Assembly: GCA_948146395.1 (NCBI GenBank)
Contig: OX411543.1
Span: 56,473,689-56,537,688, forward strand
Length of the DNA: 64,000 nt
Source: Fragum whitleyi
Taxonomy: Eukaryota; Mollusca; Bivalvia; Cardiida; Cardiidae
Direction: 5' to 3'
Part shown: positions 33,450 through 44,492 of the stretch, piece after piece
Layout: each line of letters opens with the position of its first letter
Numbering within the stretch: position 1 is the first letter of the stretch
Position numbers and translations under genes: made by a program
Notes under the pieces: generated by a model
The model's input: only the letters and a program-made list of their open reading frames with translations
The model's database searches: none
What the model was told of the DNA's origin: nothing

Positions 33450-34600
33450 TAAAAATATATTTTGAATTTTCTAATAAGTGAATCACTAATTTGTTAAGAA
33501 CTATTGATATAAAGGAGACTATAAAATAGTTTTCAAATAAAAAAAATGTTTTTGCAATTTTTGTTGGATAAATCCTTATTAACAATCTTTTTGTGTGTGT
33601 GTTTTCACTGGGTTTACAGGCTTGTGTTACATGTTTCAGTGACAAGTGACCACAGCTTGGTAGAGCTTACCCTAAAGGCCTTAACAATTTGAAATATTAA
33701 TAAATGATTGAAAACATATGGGTTTATTCCTACACAAATCATTGTTGACAACGTTTTTGGGTGGGACATGTTACCCAGGCCTGGGTAACGTGTCCCCGGG
33801 GACAGGTTACCCCAGCTTGAGTAACCTGTCTTTCCCCCCCCCCCCCCCCGACATACACATACACTCACAATAAATTTTCTAATTAGTGAATAATTTTTGT
33901 AGTAAGAACAGTTGTGATATAATTAAGACTATAAGACTATAAAATAACTTTCAAAGAAAAGAAATTGTTTTTGTTAACTTTTGTGAAAATTCCTGGTTAA
34001 CATGTTAGCAATGTTTTCCCAGTCTGGGGTAACATTTTTTTAGAGTCAAGTGACCACAGATAGGAAAATCTTACATGTTCCCAAAACAATTTAGAATAAA
34101 TAAGAAAAAGAAAATATGTTGGTAAATTTGTGCACAGATCATTGTTGACAACCATTTTAGAGGTGGGACAGGTTACCCAGGCCTGGGTAACGTGTCCCCG
34201 GGGACAGGTTACCCCAGCTTGGGTAACCTGTCCCCCCCTAGACATACACATACACTCACAATAAATTCTCTAATAAGTGAATAACTAATTTGTATAACAG
34301 TTTTGATATGAAATGAGTCTATCACTCAGTTTTCAAATGAAAAAATGTATTTGCAAGTTTTTTTGAATAAATCCTCATTAACAACCTTTTTTTGTGTTTT
34401 CACTGGGTTTACAGGCCTGGGTAACATGTTTCAGAGACAAGTGACCACAGCCTAGGAAACCTTACCCCCAAACAATTTGAAATATTATTAAATAATTGAA
34501 AACATATGGGTTTATTTTTGCATATATCATTGCTGACAGCATTTTTGGGGGTGGGACAGGTTACCCAGGCCTGGGTAACGTGCCCCCCTCCCCAATTCAC
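33450..34600 (+). repeat. Palindrome array, spacer block II with decayed extra palindromes
   Basis: Three units of about 390-400 bp share AATAAGTGAATCACTAATTT-like, TTTCACTGGGTTTACAGGC-like, AAGTGACCACAG and ATCATTGTTGACAACG-like blocks. Each unit also holds a second, decayed palindrome half near 33612, 34009 and 34403 (for example GGCCTGGGTAACATGTTTCA), so the original period probably carried two palindrome clusters. Confidence 0.75.
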
Positions 34601-34990
34601 ACAAAGAAAAAAATCATGCTTTGAATAATTTTTCTAAAGACAAGATCATTCATAGATATGTCCATAGTCATGATGACATTTAACAATTATTTTTCTAAAA
34701 AAAAAATAATTGTTTTAATACTTATCATGGAAAATATAAAAATCCTTCAGAACTGAAACAGTTCGCAAAACAGATCAAAATTACATCCAGATCAAAGAAA
34801 GAGACTTGAAACACATAGAATAAAAATATCTTGGTAAAAGAAATGTGACTAAATATTGGTTAACAATATCTGTAGGGGGGGGACAGGTTACCCCGGCTGA
34901 TTTCTAGGGTAACCTGTCCCCGGGGACACGTTACCCCGGGGTAACCTGTCCCCGGGGACACGTTATCCAGGGGACAGGTTACCCTGGGAC

Positions 34991-35837
34991 ACCGGCTATA
35001 AAATTCGCGTATGTAAGAAATTGTGTCCACACATATTTTCTTTCTTTATTTTGTTGTATATTACGTATTATTATTTTTAACCACATTAACGAAAACTAGA
35101 AAAAAATAATATTTTTATTTTTAAATTTCATAAAAAATCATTCATTATTTGAAAAGATATTGAGAAAATTTTATCATTTTTCACGCCGATTTTTCGTTAA
35201 AATTTGACGTTTTACAACTTTGGAATTGTAAAATAAATCTCTTTCAATTCTTTGTTATTGTACTGACGGTCATTTTAGTTCACCCACTAACATGATGTCA
35301 CCTCTCGCGCAAATATTAAGAATCTCAACATTTTTTATAAACTATTTAATGCATGTTAGGGATTTTAAAGAAATCTACCCACACATAATTTGTTACGTTT
35401 TACAGACATATTTTACGAGTTTGGTTGACAAAAAACTTAATTAAACGGGAGTTTTTCTTAGTCCTCAATTCACCTAACAAATATACTTTAACAGTATGCC
35501 TTCTTGTGGTTCGTTTGGTATAAAGAACATAGAAATTGACCAACAGGTTTGGAAAATATGGCAGATGAAATTATACGGGAAACGTTAAATTTCAAATGTT
35601 AACATTACCGTGCGCGACGTCACGATAATCTCGCCGCAAAAGCAGTGAAATTATCAAAAACTTATACCCTGTTGTGCATTTCATCCTATCTGACGTCATC
35701 TATGCGGGGCGAAATAAGTGACGTCACAATGAACGTTGCATATCAATTACGTGCAAAATGAGGCGCTTTACGAAAATATGTCATAGAAATTTCACATTTT
35801 GTCTCATTTTTGCATTAAAGAAATAGACATATCATTT
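34991..35837. other. No gene recognised
   Basis: AT-rich sequence with several TGACGTCA-like words (35690-35730). No element ends seen. Confidence 0.35.
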
Positions 35838-35978
35838 GTTTTTCGTGTAAGATGGATTTATATTTCATTTCGTGAACAACAAATGCTATATTTTCACTCG
35901 TAGCTCCGCCACTCATGAGAATATAGCTTTTGTTGTTCACTCAATGAAATATAAATCCATCTTACACTGAAACAAACG
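35838..35978. repeat. Hairpin element of about 140 bp
   Basis: GTGTAAGATGGATTTATATT with TCATTTCGTGAACAACAAA pairs with TTTGTTGTTCACTCAATGA and AATATAAATCCATCTTACAC around a loop of about 40 bp. A single copy in this window. Confidence 0.75.
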
Positions 35979-36058
35979 ATTATCCTCTATATAATCGCAA
36001 TGTAAAAGCAAGATAATCGCACGTTCCCCTCTATTGGACACCGTGTAATCAGTCAACT

Positions 36059-36570
36059 ACAGTTCACAACGTCGTGAAATTGACAAGGTGAATGATTTTG
36101 GAATGTTTTAAGAATGAAATTTAATGAATGTGTGGGGCGAGTTTTGAGTGAATTCATAATAATAAATAATAATCATAAAAACTTTATTTAAAGAAGGTAG
36201 CTCATTAAGCTGTCACCATACAAACAATACAATGAATTTAATGGGAGGTAATCCTATATCGCAAATTTTGTTCAGGTTGAACAATATTAGCGATATTGAT
36301 TACCTCCCTGTAATAAAATGCATACAGGTTCTATACATACCTTCCTATTTCTTCAAGAACCTTGAAGACGCTTACAGTTTAAATTATGTCAGTGAAATCG
36401 TGATTTTTCTCTATCAAAATTAATTTTGAATGACATTGTTGATTCAACATTGTTTGTGCGTTTTTGAATAGTTTGAGTTAGTGTTTGGAATGAATGAATG
36501 GAGCGCTGGGTGAGCGATTAGCATGGTTTCGATTTAGGTGAATGTCAATTTCACGATGTGACTAACTGTA
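36059..36570 (+). mobile_element. MITE-1 copy carrying a nested retroposon end
   Basis: ACAGTTCACAACGTCGTGAA to ACGATGTGACTAACTGTA, TA borders. It has the AATCCTATATCGCAAATTTT / GCGATATTGATTACCTCCC hairpin. Its extra length is explained by the insertion at 36155-36232. Confidence 0.87.
36155..36232 (-). mobile_element. 5'-truncated retroposon 3' end in a MITE
   Basis: A 78-bp insert is flanked by TGAATT duplications (36149-36154 and 36233-36238). Read on the minus strand it ends AATAAAGTTTTTATGATTAT followed by an ATT-rich tail, the pattern of a LINE 3' terminus. The MITE-1 family consensus supplies the uninterrupted site. Confidence 0.75.
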
Positions 36571-36606
36571 AATCTACTGTAAACCGAATGACTGTCGTGT
36601 GTCGTG

Positions 36607-37343
36607 GGCTCCGTTCTATAAGGACGAATACGGGAAATGCCTACTTTTCAGGAGAAGGAAAAAATTAATATCTTTTAACCTATAAACACTGGTACAATCA
36701 TTTTGGTCGAAAACATTTTAAATCGAAACACTTAATATATTATCTGTTGTCATAAATATTGAAATTTTGTCTCTATAATGAGTTATTTAAGAAAAACAAC
36801 AAAAAAAATCGTCAAGTACGTCATTTTTTCACTTTATTTTCACGGCACAAAATGTCGTATAGACAAAAAAGGCATAAAAGATAAATGCATGAAAAACACA
36901 AATTAAATTTAAATATATAAGATATAGGACAAATCGCCTGTAAAAAAATTATTTTTGGGTGCATATGAGACCCCGAGAGCCGTTGAGTGTGACGTTTCTC
37001 GAAAAAAGTGAAAAACGCATAGAACAATTTTTATGTATGTAATTGAGACACGCGAATAATCTGCCCCATGTAAAGGTTGTGTTCTTTTTCAAACGGATCT
37101 TTTAAAATAAACTTTTATCATGAGGAAACATGAACATTTATCAAATTTGTCAATACGTCATTTTCGACCACTTCCGGTGCGAATATGACGTATCGTATAA
37201 GTTCATGAAGCTTTTTTGGGGGGGGATACGGTTAGCTATCAGGTCCAGTATTTTCACAAAAGACGCGGGAATATCATATGTGTGCGAAAACGCAATAAAA
37301 GAAAAAAAGGAAATTGGCCTTTACGTCCTTATAGAACGGAGCC
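36607..37343. mobile_element. 737-bp element with 20-bp terminal inverted repeats
   Basis: GGCTCCGTTCTATAAGGACG at the left and its exact complement CGTCCTTATAGAACGGAGCC at the right. No coding frame of note inside; no clear target duplication. It is a non-autonomous DNA element of unknown superfamily. Confidence 0.7.
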
Positions 37344-38327
37344 GACGGTGTTCTCGGTATCATGACCACACGGTGAACGTAGACTTGTGCATTAAAGATT
37401 AACAATGAAAACATCGCACGGTGACGATATGATTAGTTTAAAGATATTTTATTGCAATTTTTAAAATATTTGGGTTCTGCCACAATGTCTAACAACTTAG
37501 TTGTTGGCCAGTCCCAAGAGGAACATGCATTATACCAGTCTCCATATACAGTGCTTTTACCGTTCGGCATGCTAGCGATAATTCATACGACGTGTCTTCG
37601 AGCTTCAGCCTCCGTGCAGCTTAGGGATTTTTGGAAAAATTGTATAAATTTGTATATTCAAAATCTAAGGTCTACGGCACCCGTTAAACCTTGCTATTAT
37701 CGGACACAGTATGCTACCGCAAGGGTACTGCATGGTTTTAGAAAAACGACGCGTTCACGGGAGCCGTTAGGGCCTCGTAGGCAATATTTAAACTAGGCTT
37801 GAGGTAACAAAATGTCTAAAGCGATTTCATCAGTCTGTGTTTGACATCCAAGAAACAATTCACTTGTGCGCGGGTCACAATCATATAGAAACTTAGGCAA
37901 CAACAAAGTGTTATAAGAGTATACAATGATCATCTGGCGAGATATTAATACAAGTACTTTATCTATCTACAGAACGTATATTAAGGTGGAAGAGGACAAT
38001 AGCGCTTTTTTAGATAAGTGATTATTAGTGAATTTTGGAATATATATAAACTCCGAGTTATCGTGATCTCCACGGCGTATATTTTTTCATTTTTAATTTG
38101 AAAATTACGTTACCATGACGTCGTAAAAATGACGATTTCGCGCGCTTTCGACAAACTACCCTTCCCCTAATTAAATGCGCAGGGCAATTTTATACAAGAC
38201 GTTTTTTGTCCAAAATTGTATCAAAATGAAGCTTAATGAATGATCAAAACACAAATGCCATAATAAAACGTTTGTAACTAAATATGTAGACATATGAGTT
38301 GCTTAAAATCAATATTCACATTTTTTA
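37344..38327. other. No gene recognised; one unassigned ORF
   Basis: A 114-codon frame at 37452-37796 is the longest in the window outside the LINEs. It has a basic C-terminus (RTQYATARVLHGFRKTTRSR) but no recognised domain, and no convincing splice context or upstream coding sequence. I do not call it a gene. Confidence 0.3.
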
Positions 38328-38573
38328 CTACACGCATACCAAATTTCTCCGCAAAAGATCCACATAAAGGGAAGATATTCGTACTTTTTTTGGCCTGGGT
38401 AGCGAAAAATATGATAACTAGACACCCCCTGAATTTTTTTCGATTAGAAATCGACACCAGAATTTGTGATAGTGGGTGTCTTGTTATCATATTTTCCGCT
38501 ACCCAGGCCAATAAAAGTACGAATATCTTTGCTTTATGTGGATCTTTCGCCGAGAAATTTGGTATGCGTGTAG
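38328..38573. mobile_element. Foldback MITE of about 246 bp
   Basis: CTACACGCATACCAAATTTC to GGGTAGCGAAAAATATGATA on the left pairs with TATCATATTTTCCGCTACCC to GAAATTTGGTATGCGTGTAG on the right, around a short centre. Because it is palindromic, both strands encode the same pseudo-peptide (NFSAKDPHK); this is an artefact and not a gene. Confidence 0.82.
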
Positions 38574-38944
38574 AGGACACATAAATGATCTTAGACAATC
38601 ACAAGCAATTAAGAATAGTTAGGTTGTTTGACAAAAAATTAATGACAAACCTAAAAAACAAGCAAAGTCACTCACTCCTAGGGCTAGAACTCGCTCATTT
38701 GGCTTAGTTTTTACCCTCTACTTTTATTTCCTAAAAGAAGAACCATTTATCTCGACAGTGATACTAAAATTGAAATGAAAATGATTATTTCGGTTTATAA
38801 ATCAGTCAAAAAGTTGCTCCACCGTTAGTTCCGTATCGAAAAAATCGATCAGGTGTCCACGAACCTTCTGGTGTCGGCGTGGCATGTTATACCCTGTGTC
38901 TATGCATGTTTTCGAAAAACGAAAAACCTTTTTGACATTTGATT

Positions 38945-39070
38945 TTTCATTGGAATAGTCTTCTTAAGACGATTCCAATGAGATATTGCAAGGTACGATC
39001 TATCAAAGTTACGATTTATAATTTTGACTTACGATTAATTTTTTCGTAAGAAGTTTAGTAAAACGGGCTC
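38945..39070. repeat. Dispersed repeat shared with 3958-4090
   Basis: ATTGGAATAGTCTTCTTAAG with ACGATTCCAAT, then TTTTGACTTACGATT and AGTAAAACGGGCTCC, match the segment at 3958-4090 in duplication copy A. It shows that sequence crossing the copy B breakpoint (4057) belongs to a pre-existing repeat. Confidence 0.6.
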
Positions 39071-39116
39071 CTGGCATACAAACACTCTTCATTCGTCTCT
39101 TTTCATTCTTCTTTAA

Positions 39117-39355
39117 CCCTTGTCATGCTGAACCCGGAATATTCCTGCTTTGGCAGGAGCTGTAGACAAACATCATCCTGCACATATGTGCAGCCTGATG
39201 TTAGTCTACACCACCTGTTTCTTACTTTCAAGCCAGAATTGTGAATAAATTTAATTTTTCAAATAAACATTGACCTACAGTTGGTACTTTCAGTGCTTTT
39301 TGCTCTTTGATTTTGATGAAAATGTTTAGCCAAAATTTATTCAGCTTGACAAGGG
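39117..39355. mobile_element. piggyBac-like MITE, second family
   Basis: The left side is TTAA (39113-39116) then CCCTTGTCATGCTGAACC; the right side is TTCAGCTTGACAAGGG then TTAA (39356-39359). The core has GCTGTAGACAAACATCATCC and its near complement. Related fragments: 43080-43168 (reverse), about 60458-60540 (right end) and about 29970-30045 (core). Confidence 0.82.
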
Positions 39356-39395
39356 TTAATATAATGCTTGGTGCGATCTTTTTTGTGCACGATTT

Positions 39396-39866
39396 CCTTT
39401 GATGCCATTCATCTCAATCAAAGCCATTCTGAATCGCTCAATCAGCGCCCCATTTATTTATTCATTCATTCATTCATTCATTCATTCATTCGAAACACTC
39501 GCTCAAAAACTCTCCAAAATTATTTTTAAAAAATACAATTAAAAGCTACATTCATAATAAATAGGAAAAGAAAGACGGTGATTTCACTGACATAATCATA
39601 ATTGTAAGCTTCTGAGTGGTTTCTTGAAGAAATGGAAAGTAAATCATAGAACTTGTTTTCTCATTTTATTAAAGGAAGGTAATAAATTTTATCTAAAAAA
39701 GGAAGGTAATGAATATCGCCAATTTTGTTCATTCTGAACAAATTTAGCGGTATAGATTACTTTCCTTTAAATTCACTCAAAACTCGCTCATCACTCTTAT
39801 TCATTTTCATTCCAAAATCATTACAAAATCATTCACCTTGTCAATTTCACGATGTTGTAAATTGCA
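39396..39866 (-). mobile_element. MITE-1 copy with a microsatellite expansion
   Basis: ATCTCAATCAAAGCCATTCT near the left and CAATTTCACGATGTTGTAAA at the right, with the internal hairpin AGGAAGGTAATGAATATCGC / AGCGGTATAGATTACTTTCC. The family's CATTCATTCC region has expanded to a CATT/TCAT run at 39461-39492. Part of the hairpin arm is duplicated (39672 and 39700). Confidence 0.8.
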
Positions 39867-40625
39867 CTTGCCTTCCAGTTTATGTTTGAAGTTTTACAGA
39901 GGTCTGAAACATGATGCACTTTCCGAAGTTACCAGAGCTTTGGCCATTTCAAGCAGTAATTGCTCGCTATACACACAGTTGTTACAGATTCAGTCCGATT
40001 CAGTCTAGGCTCCAAAAACATTCTTTATCATAATTCATCTGACTGACAACATCTCTTTGGGTTTGTCTGTCTTTAGGCATCCCTGTTGTGTTATGCGAAT
40101 ATAGAAGTCAAAACAGAAACATATTATCCTCATTGAAGAGAAAAAAAAATGATGTTTATTTTATTTTAGGCGGTTGGTTTACAAAAGTCATTGCTCCTAG
40201 CTTATGTTGAATCGCATGTGCTTAGTTGTGTATAATAGTTGGGAGAATATACGCCATAGAACGTTCAGAAACTCAGACAAAATACACAATTAATTTCCCT
40301 CAGAACAAAAAAATCTTGGAGTTAGATCCCTTACTTTTGTTCGAAGTTTTTTATTAGTGAAATTGAATGTATTCAAGACGTCAAGACGAAATCATTATTT
40401 TGCAGTCACATATCTTATTCCTTGGCCAGCGATAAGGCCGCAATTGCATGATCGATCAATTTGAGCTTGCTGTCGATAGGCTGTCGGGGTGTCAATAAAT
40501 CGGCGATACACCGTCGATGCATCGCTAACTAGTCGCCAATACCAAACGTGAAAGTAAAGTAAAGAAAAGATAACTCTGTGATATGATCAATAACGACCGA
40601 AGCTTCGATTAGTTATCGATACAAC
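39867..40625. other. No gene or repeat recognised
   Basis: AT-rich sequence with no identified element. Confidence 0.35.
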
Positions 40626-40913
40626 ATCAAGGGCGTAACTTCCATTACGCAATTTTCACAAAAGCGTAAAAGAAACAACCATCTGTTGAAACATATCTGT
40701 GAGGAATGATCATAACATCGAAACTACAGCTTATTGAAGCTGTAGTTACGATGTTGTGATTATTCATAAAACGCTCAAATCATAAAAAGGGGGCCGACGG
40801 GGGATATTCATCTTTTGTCACAGTCCATATATCGCCTTTATCCTATATATTCTTTGGTTATCCCTTGCTGAGTGCGTATAAATTTCAAAGTCCTAGATAC
40901 GCCAATGAACATC
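40626..40913 (-). mobile_element. MITE with GGCGTAACTA ends, copy 2
   Basis: It is a reverse-complement relative of 31616-31900: AAGGGCGTAACTTCCATTAC at the left, TATATTCTTTGGTTATCC and AAAGTCCTAGATACGCC at the right. The centre ACTACAGCTTATTGAAGCTG with TAGT is a hairpin. Confidence 0.75.
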
Positions 40914-41204
40914 TTCTTACAAAAGTAGCCAACGAGGCGTTCATCTTTCTGACAAAAAACAGTCAATTTAAACAACTATAAACGAATCATCGTCTGTCGT
41001 TAAAATAAGGAATGTAAAACAATCGAAAGAATGCAAACTAAACGCTTTGATGACACTTACAGTGGAAGAGTCAACAGAGCACAGGCTCCGTCTGTGCACT
41101 ATTTCAATTAGTTGTTTTGGACGTAAAAGAATCACACACGAATCCTACCGGTGTACAAATAAGGGTAATTGTGAAAAGGCACCATCCATCATTTGAGTAT
41201 ATCT

Positions 41205-41338
41205 GCCCTGCGTTCAGGATCACAAAACGATGCAAACATTTTTCCAATTATGCTCCGCTTTGTACGGTACACTTGCGTGCAAAGCGGGGTATAATTCGAA
41301 AAATGTTTGCACCGTTTTGTGATCCTGAACGCAGGGCT
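41205..41338. mobile_element. Hairpin MITE H, copy 3 (best preserved)
   Basis: GCCCTGCGTTCAGGATCACA with AAACGATGCAAACATTTTTC pairs with the mirror arm ending TGTGATCCTGAACGCAGGGC. The whole 134 bp is a nearly perfect palindrome centred near 41270 (CGCTTTGTACGG / TGCGTGCAAAGCG). No coding capacity; superfamily unknown. Confidence 0.85.
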
Positions 41339-42370
41339 GTTATTAGGATAGATCTGATAGATATCTCCTAAGCGATGAAAAAAAAAGCGTACATCTATCG
41401 TTTCCAACAAAATTAAAATACAGGCTGAAATGAAATATTTGTAAACTGTAAACAGTATTTTCGTTTTTTGTATTACAAAACATCCGTGTAGATGCAGCAT
41501 TTTCGTCAAACAAGAATATGCTGTTCGCTTAAAATTCTTTAGAAAAAAACCCATTGAATTATCAAACAGACGATCTGAAAATTAAAGATATAAGTGAAAA
41601 TACGAGTGCAGTTATTCAGCATCAAATAATGTTCTGTCGTTGAATAAAACGTCGTTTGAAAAAGCAAACAGCAATGAATTTGGATTAGATTTCAAACAAT
41701 TTGTTACGGTTAAATCCATCGGACCAAGCGTCAGTCTTTTCTGTTGAATTTTGTTTATTGCCCTCAAAAATCAAGTTAATCGTGGATAGATTTATACAAT
41801 GAAAAGAAATGTACAAGTACTTAGCTTTCGCGTATTCATACGGCTGTTAGATTAGGTTTTTTCTTAGGCAAAGTAAACAAATGTATCCCTCCAAAAATTG
41901 TTTCAGAAATGAGAGACTATTAAGGATCAATTCCAATTTTCTGTAGAATTTATTTTCCGTCATAGAGTCGAGGACCCGACTAAATTCCGGGAACAAATCT
42001 AGTTAGCGGCATTTTCTCCACAAGATCTGACTATTCTTTAATTACCCTAAAGAAAATCTTCTTTATTAAATTGTAGGCCCAATACAGAATTGGATTTGTG
42101 TACTCTTTGCAGATGACAAGAGTCAATTTATCGTCAATTCAAATAGATTCGACTCATCAAGCGTAATTGAAGCAAAGGCGCCGTGTTATTAGTTTTTTGT
42201 CGCGGAAAAATAGAGGTTAATAACGTTCCTAAGTAACCGTTTAAGGGATAATATTTTAGAAAATTAATGAAATTGTATCGTTTCATTTACAGAGATTAGG
42301 TTTTCGGCTTGAGGGGGAATTTTCTTGGAGACGGTAGAAAATTACTTTGTCTGAAACGGCTATTCTTGTC
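41339..42370. other. No gene or repeat recognised
   Basis: AT-rich sequence; nothing identified. Confidence 0.35.
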
Positions 42371-42379
42371 GTTTATTCC

Positions 42380-42834
42380 CATTCGGAACATCACTCGGTC
42401 ATTTCCGTAAACTACAACATTCCTCGGATGTATGTAAGGCGGATGGGTATGTCACGAAATTGTACATTTTGTTAGGCGGAAACAGTGTAAGAAAAACTAG
42501 CGAACCGGCGCTATCTTAAGATTGATATTTTTACAGTAAATAACGGCTGAAAAATCTAAATTTTTGAGAATGGCAATCATTCTCAAAAATTAAGATTTTT
42601 AGCCGTTATTTAAGAATCTAAAGATATTTATATAAGTATACGATGGTTTCACGTCAGTGACTTCAAACGAGTAGCGTTGGCGACGTCGAACGTTTTCACT
42701 CAAAGTTTCGGGGGCTAACGCCAATTTAACTGACGTCATCAAGTTTGTCCAAGGTTTTCCCGTAATTTTTGAAAATAGTCCGTCTATATACATCCGAGGT
42801 TGATCGTGAGATTGGCCGAGTGTTGTTCCGAATG
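42380..42834. mobile_element. Mutator-like MITE with 9-bp target duplication
   Basis: CATTCGGAACATCACTCGG and its near complement CCGAGTGTTGTTCCGAATG are the ends. They are flanked by an exact 9-bp duplication GTTTATTCC (42371-42379 and 42835-42843). A central hairpin (42536-42611) pairs AAATAACGGCTGAAAAATCT with AGATTTTTAGCCGTTATTT. A 9-bp duplication is the mark of the Mutator (MULE) superfamily. A left-end fragment is at 30669-30730. Confidence 0.82.
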
Positions 42835-43079
42835 GTTTATTCCATGTCATTTATCAATGTAAGTATCAAACATTGTTTCAGGGTATGTGACGCTTTAACA
42901 CACATCATGCTGTAAAAAAATCTTGACAAAATTTCAACAAAATCAAAGTGCTCAAAGCCTTGGAGGCACTAAATATGAGTCGGTGTTCGTTTGAAAAAAC
43001 ATATGTTTAAGCTTTTTTGTTTTCAAACATGAAAACACAAACACACACACGCACAAAAAGGCGGTATAGAAAAGGATCA

Positions 43080-43168
43080 CACTGCAAAACACTGCACATG
43101 TGCAGTTTGATGTTTGTCTATATCACCTGCCAAGGCAGGAATATATCAGGTTCAGCATGACAAGATTT
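43080..43168 (-). mobile_element. Fragment of the second piggyBac-like MITE family
   Basis: In reverse it matches the left part of 39117-39355: CACTGCACATGTGCAGTTTG, CACCTGCCAAGGCAGGAATA, and GTTCAGCATGACAAG at the end. The GGG-TTAA border is lost. Confidence 0.7.
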
Positions 43169-43169
43169 G

Positions 43170-43216
43170 TTTTTATTTTATTTTATTTTATTTTGTTTTT
43201 GTTGTTGTTGTTGTTG
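43170..43216. repeat. Simple repeats (TTTTA)n and (GTT)n
   Basis: About four TTTTA units followed by about five GTT units. Confidence 0.85.
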
Positions 43217-43644
43217 CTTATTTATCACGATTGATAGTATGCAGCAGTCGGATAATAAACAGGAATATATTTGATTTAAATGATAATTGAAAATGCGCAA
43301 TGAAATTGCCAAAGGCTTCGACATGGACGTACTCTGCCAAAAAGTAGAAATTAAAATCCGAAAAAGGTTCTATTGTCTAACTTAAGCAAATTATAATAAC
43401 TTGCGATTGTTACCAATTTAATGAACGTTTTTTTCAAATCCCTTCAATTACGACAAACGCATTTTATTTTTTTCTTTTATTTCGTCTCATCTTTGATATA
43501 CAACACATTTTAAAAATACAATGTACAAATACAAATATAAATCGCACGATTTCAATAAAAGCCACTCTTAAGTAGAGCTATACGAGACTATCACCAGCAC
43601 ATATCTGAAAGCTACATTCATGCTCAAATATTGCATCCAAATTC

Positions 43645-43735
43645 GCGCGCATACACTCACACTCGAACCCACGCCAACACACAAACTCACACTCAAACCA
43701 ACACACGCATGGGCACACCCACGCACACACACATT
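43645..43735. repeat. CA-rich low-complexity tract
   Basis: Imperfect CACA/CACTCACA repeats. The 68-codon frame over it is an artefact of composition. Confidence 0.7.
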
Positions 43736-44194
43736 CCTTAAAAAAGATGAAAACCTAAAACATATACCGGTATATAATGTAATTGCACGGACATTTCTTA
43801 AAAAAACTTGTGATACAATGACATAGTAACTAACAATCCAATATGGCTTTGCATTTTCCGGCCTTTCCTTGATAATGAAATACCACCAAAGACGTCACTT
43901 ATTATCGCGGTGTCAACACCATGTCATTTTTGTATTATCAACCATTGAACCTATTATCGACAAAATTTTTAGAATAAACAAAGAAGGGGCTAAATATTTG
44001 AAATTGACACAGACTTTTTTTTAGCCATTTCGCAATTCCTTTGGTTCGACCATTTTTTTTACATGTACATGTAAAAAAGATAGTTATCTTGTGTTGTCTG
44101 AGTGTCTTGCATTTTTTTTCACGAGAATAAATTATTATAAGGCTAATTCACGTCTATTGAAACAAGCTCCGGTATGCTGCTTTTTTCTCACTCG

Positions 44195-44441
44195 AGGATA
44201 ACACGATAAAGGGTCGATGGACTCTTATTTCCGTCGTGGTACTAAATCCTTCAGGATCTTATCCTACACATTAAAGAGAGGCAATGGGATCTAACCGCTG
44301 CTGTCCACTTTTACAGCTGGGCGGACTTGGGCCCTGTCTGTAAAGTATCCTGCCCAAATACACTACCTGACTCCGGTGGGGCTCGAACCCGCAACCACCA
44401 GGTTACGAGTCGAGCGTGCTTGCCACTCGGCCAACGAGCCA
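44195..44441 (-). mobile_element. tRNA-derived SINE (minus strand)
   Basis: On the minus strand the head reads GGCTCGTTGGCCGAGTGGCA (A box) and later GCGGGTTCGAGCCCC (B box), with an anticodon-like CTCGTAA loop between. The body (GGGCGGACTTGGGCCCTG in plus-strand reading) and a run toward GATCCTGAAGG extend it to about 44195. A divergent relative is at 61690-61862. Confidence 0.72.
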
Positions 44442-44492
44442 GACAAATTGAAATGTTATGCATTGTACGGTCACAATTCTTTTATAATGTCG

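Larger units (their letters stand above)
32202..34990. repeat. Array of GC-rich palindromes in AT-rich spacers
   Basis: Eight clusters of a near-perfect palindrome with half-site GGGGACAGGTTACCCC (followed by its exact complement GGGGTAACCTGTCCCC) occur at about 32202-32274, 32552-32592, 32897-32967, 33267-33338, 33760-33850, 34163-34238, 34545-34590 and 34875-34990. Spacing is about 320-490 bp. Most clusters contain two palindromes back to back joined by CCCCGGGG. The spacers fall into two different tandem blocks (about 32592-33400 and 33450-34600). Short frames translating to repeats of VTQAWVTCP on either strand are this motif and not genes. I know of no named family that matches; it could be a satellite or the arms of a foldback. 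Confidence 0.9.

Noticed and set aside
33614..34600. Minus-strand frames reading VTQAWVTCP repeats
   Set aside because: They are translations of the palindrome motif and appear on both strands in several frames.
32202..34990. CRISPR-like array
   Set aside because: The regular repeat-spacer look is superficial: repeats are palindromic clusters of varying length, spacers are hundreds of bases and themselves repeated, and the context is a eukaryotic genome.
37452..37796. 114-codon open frame, the longest outside the LINEs
   Set aside because: No recognisable domain, no neighbouring exons or convincing splice context; length is within what chance gives in 64 kb.
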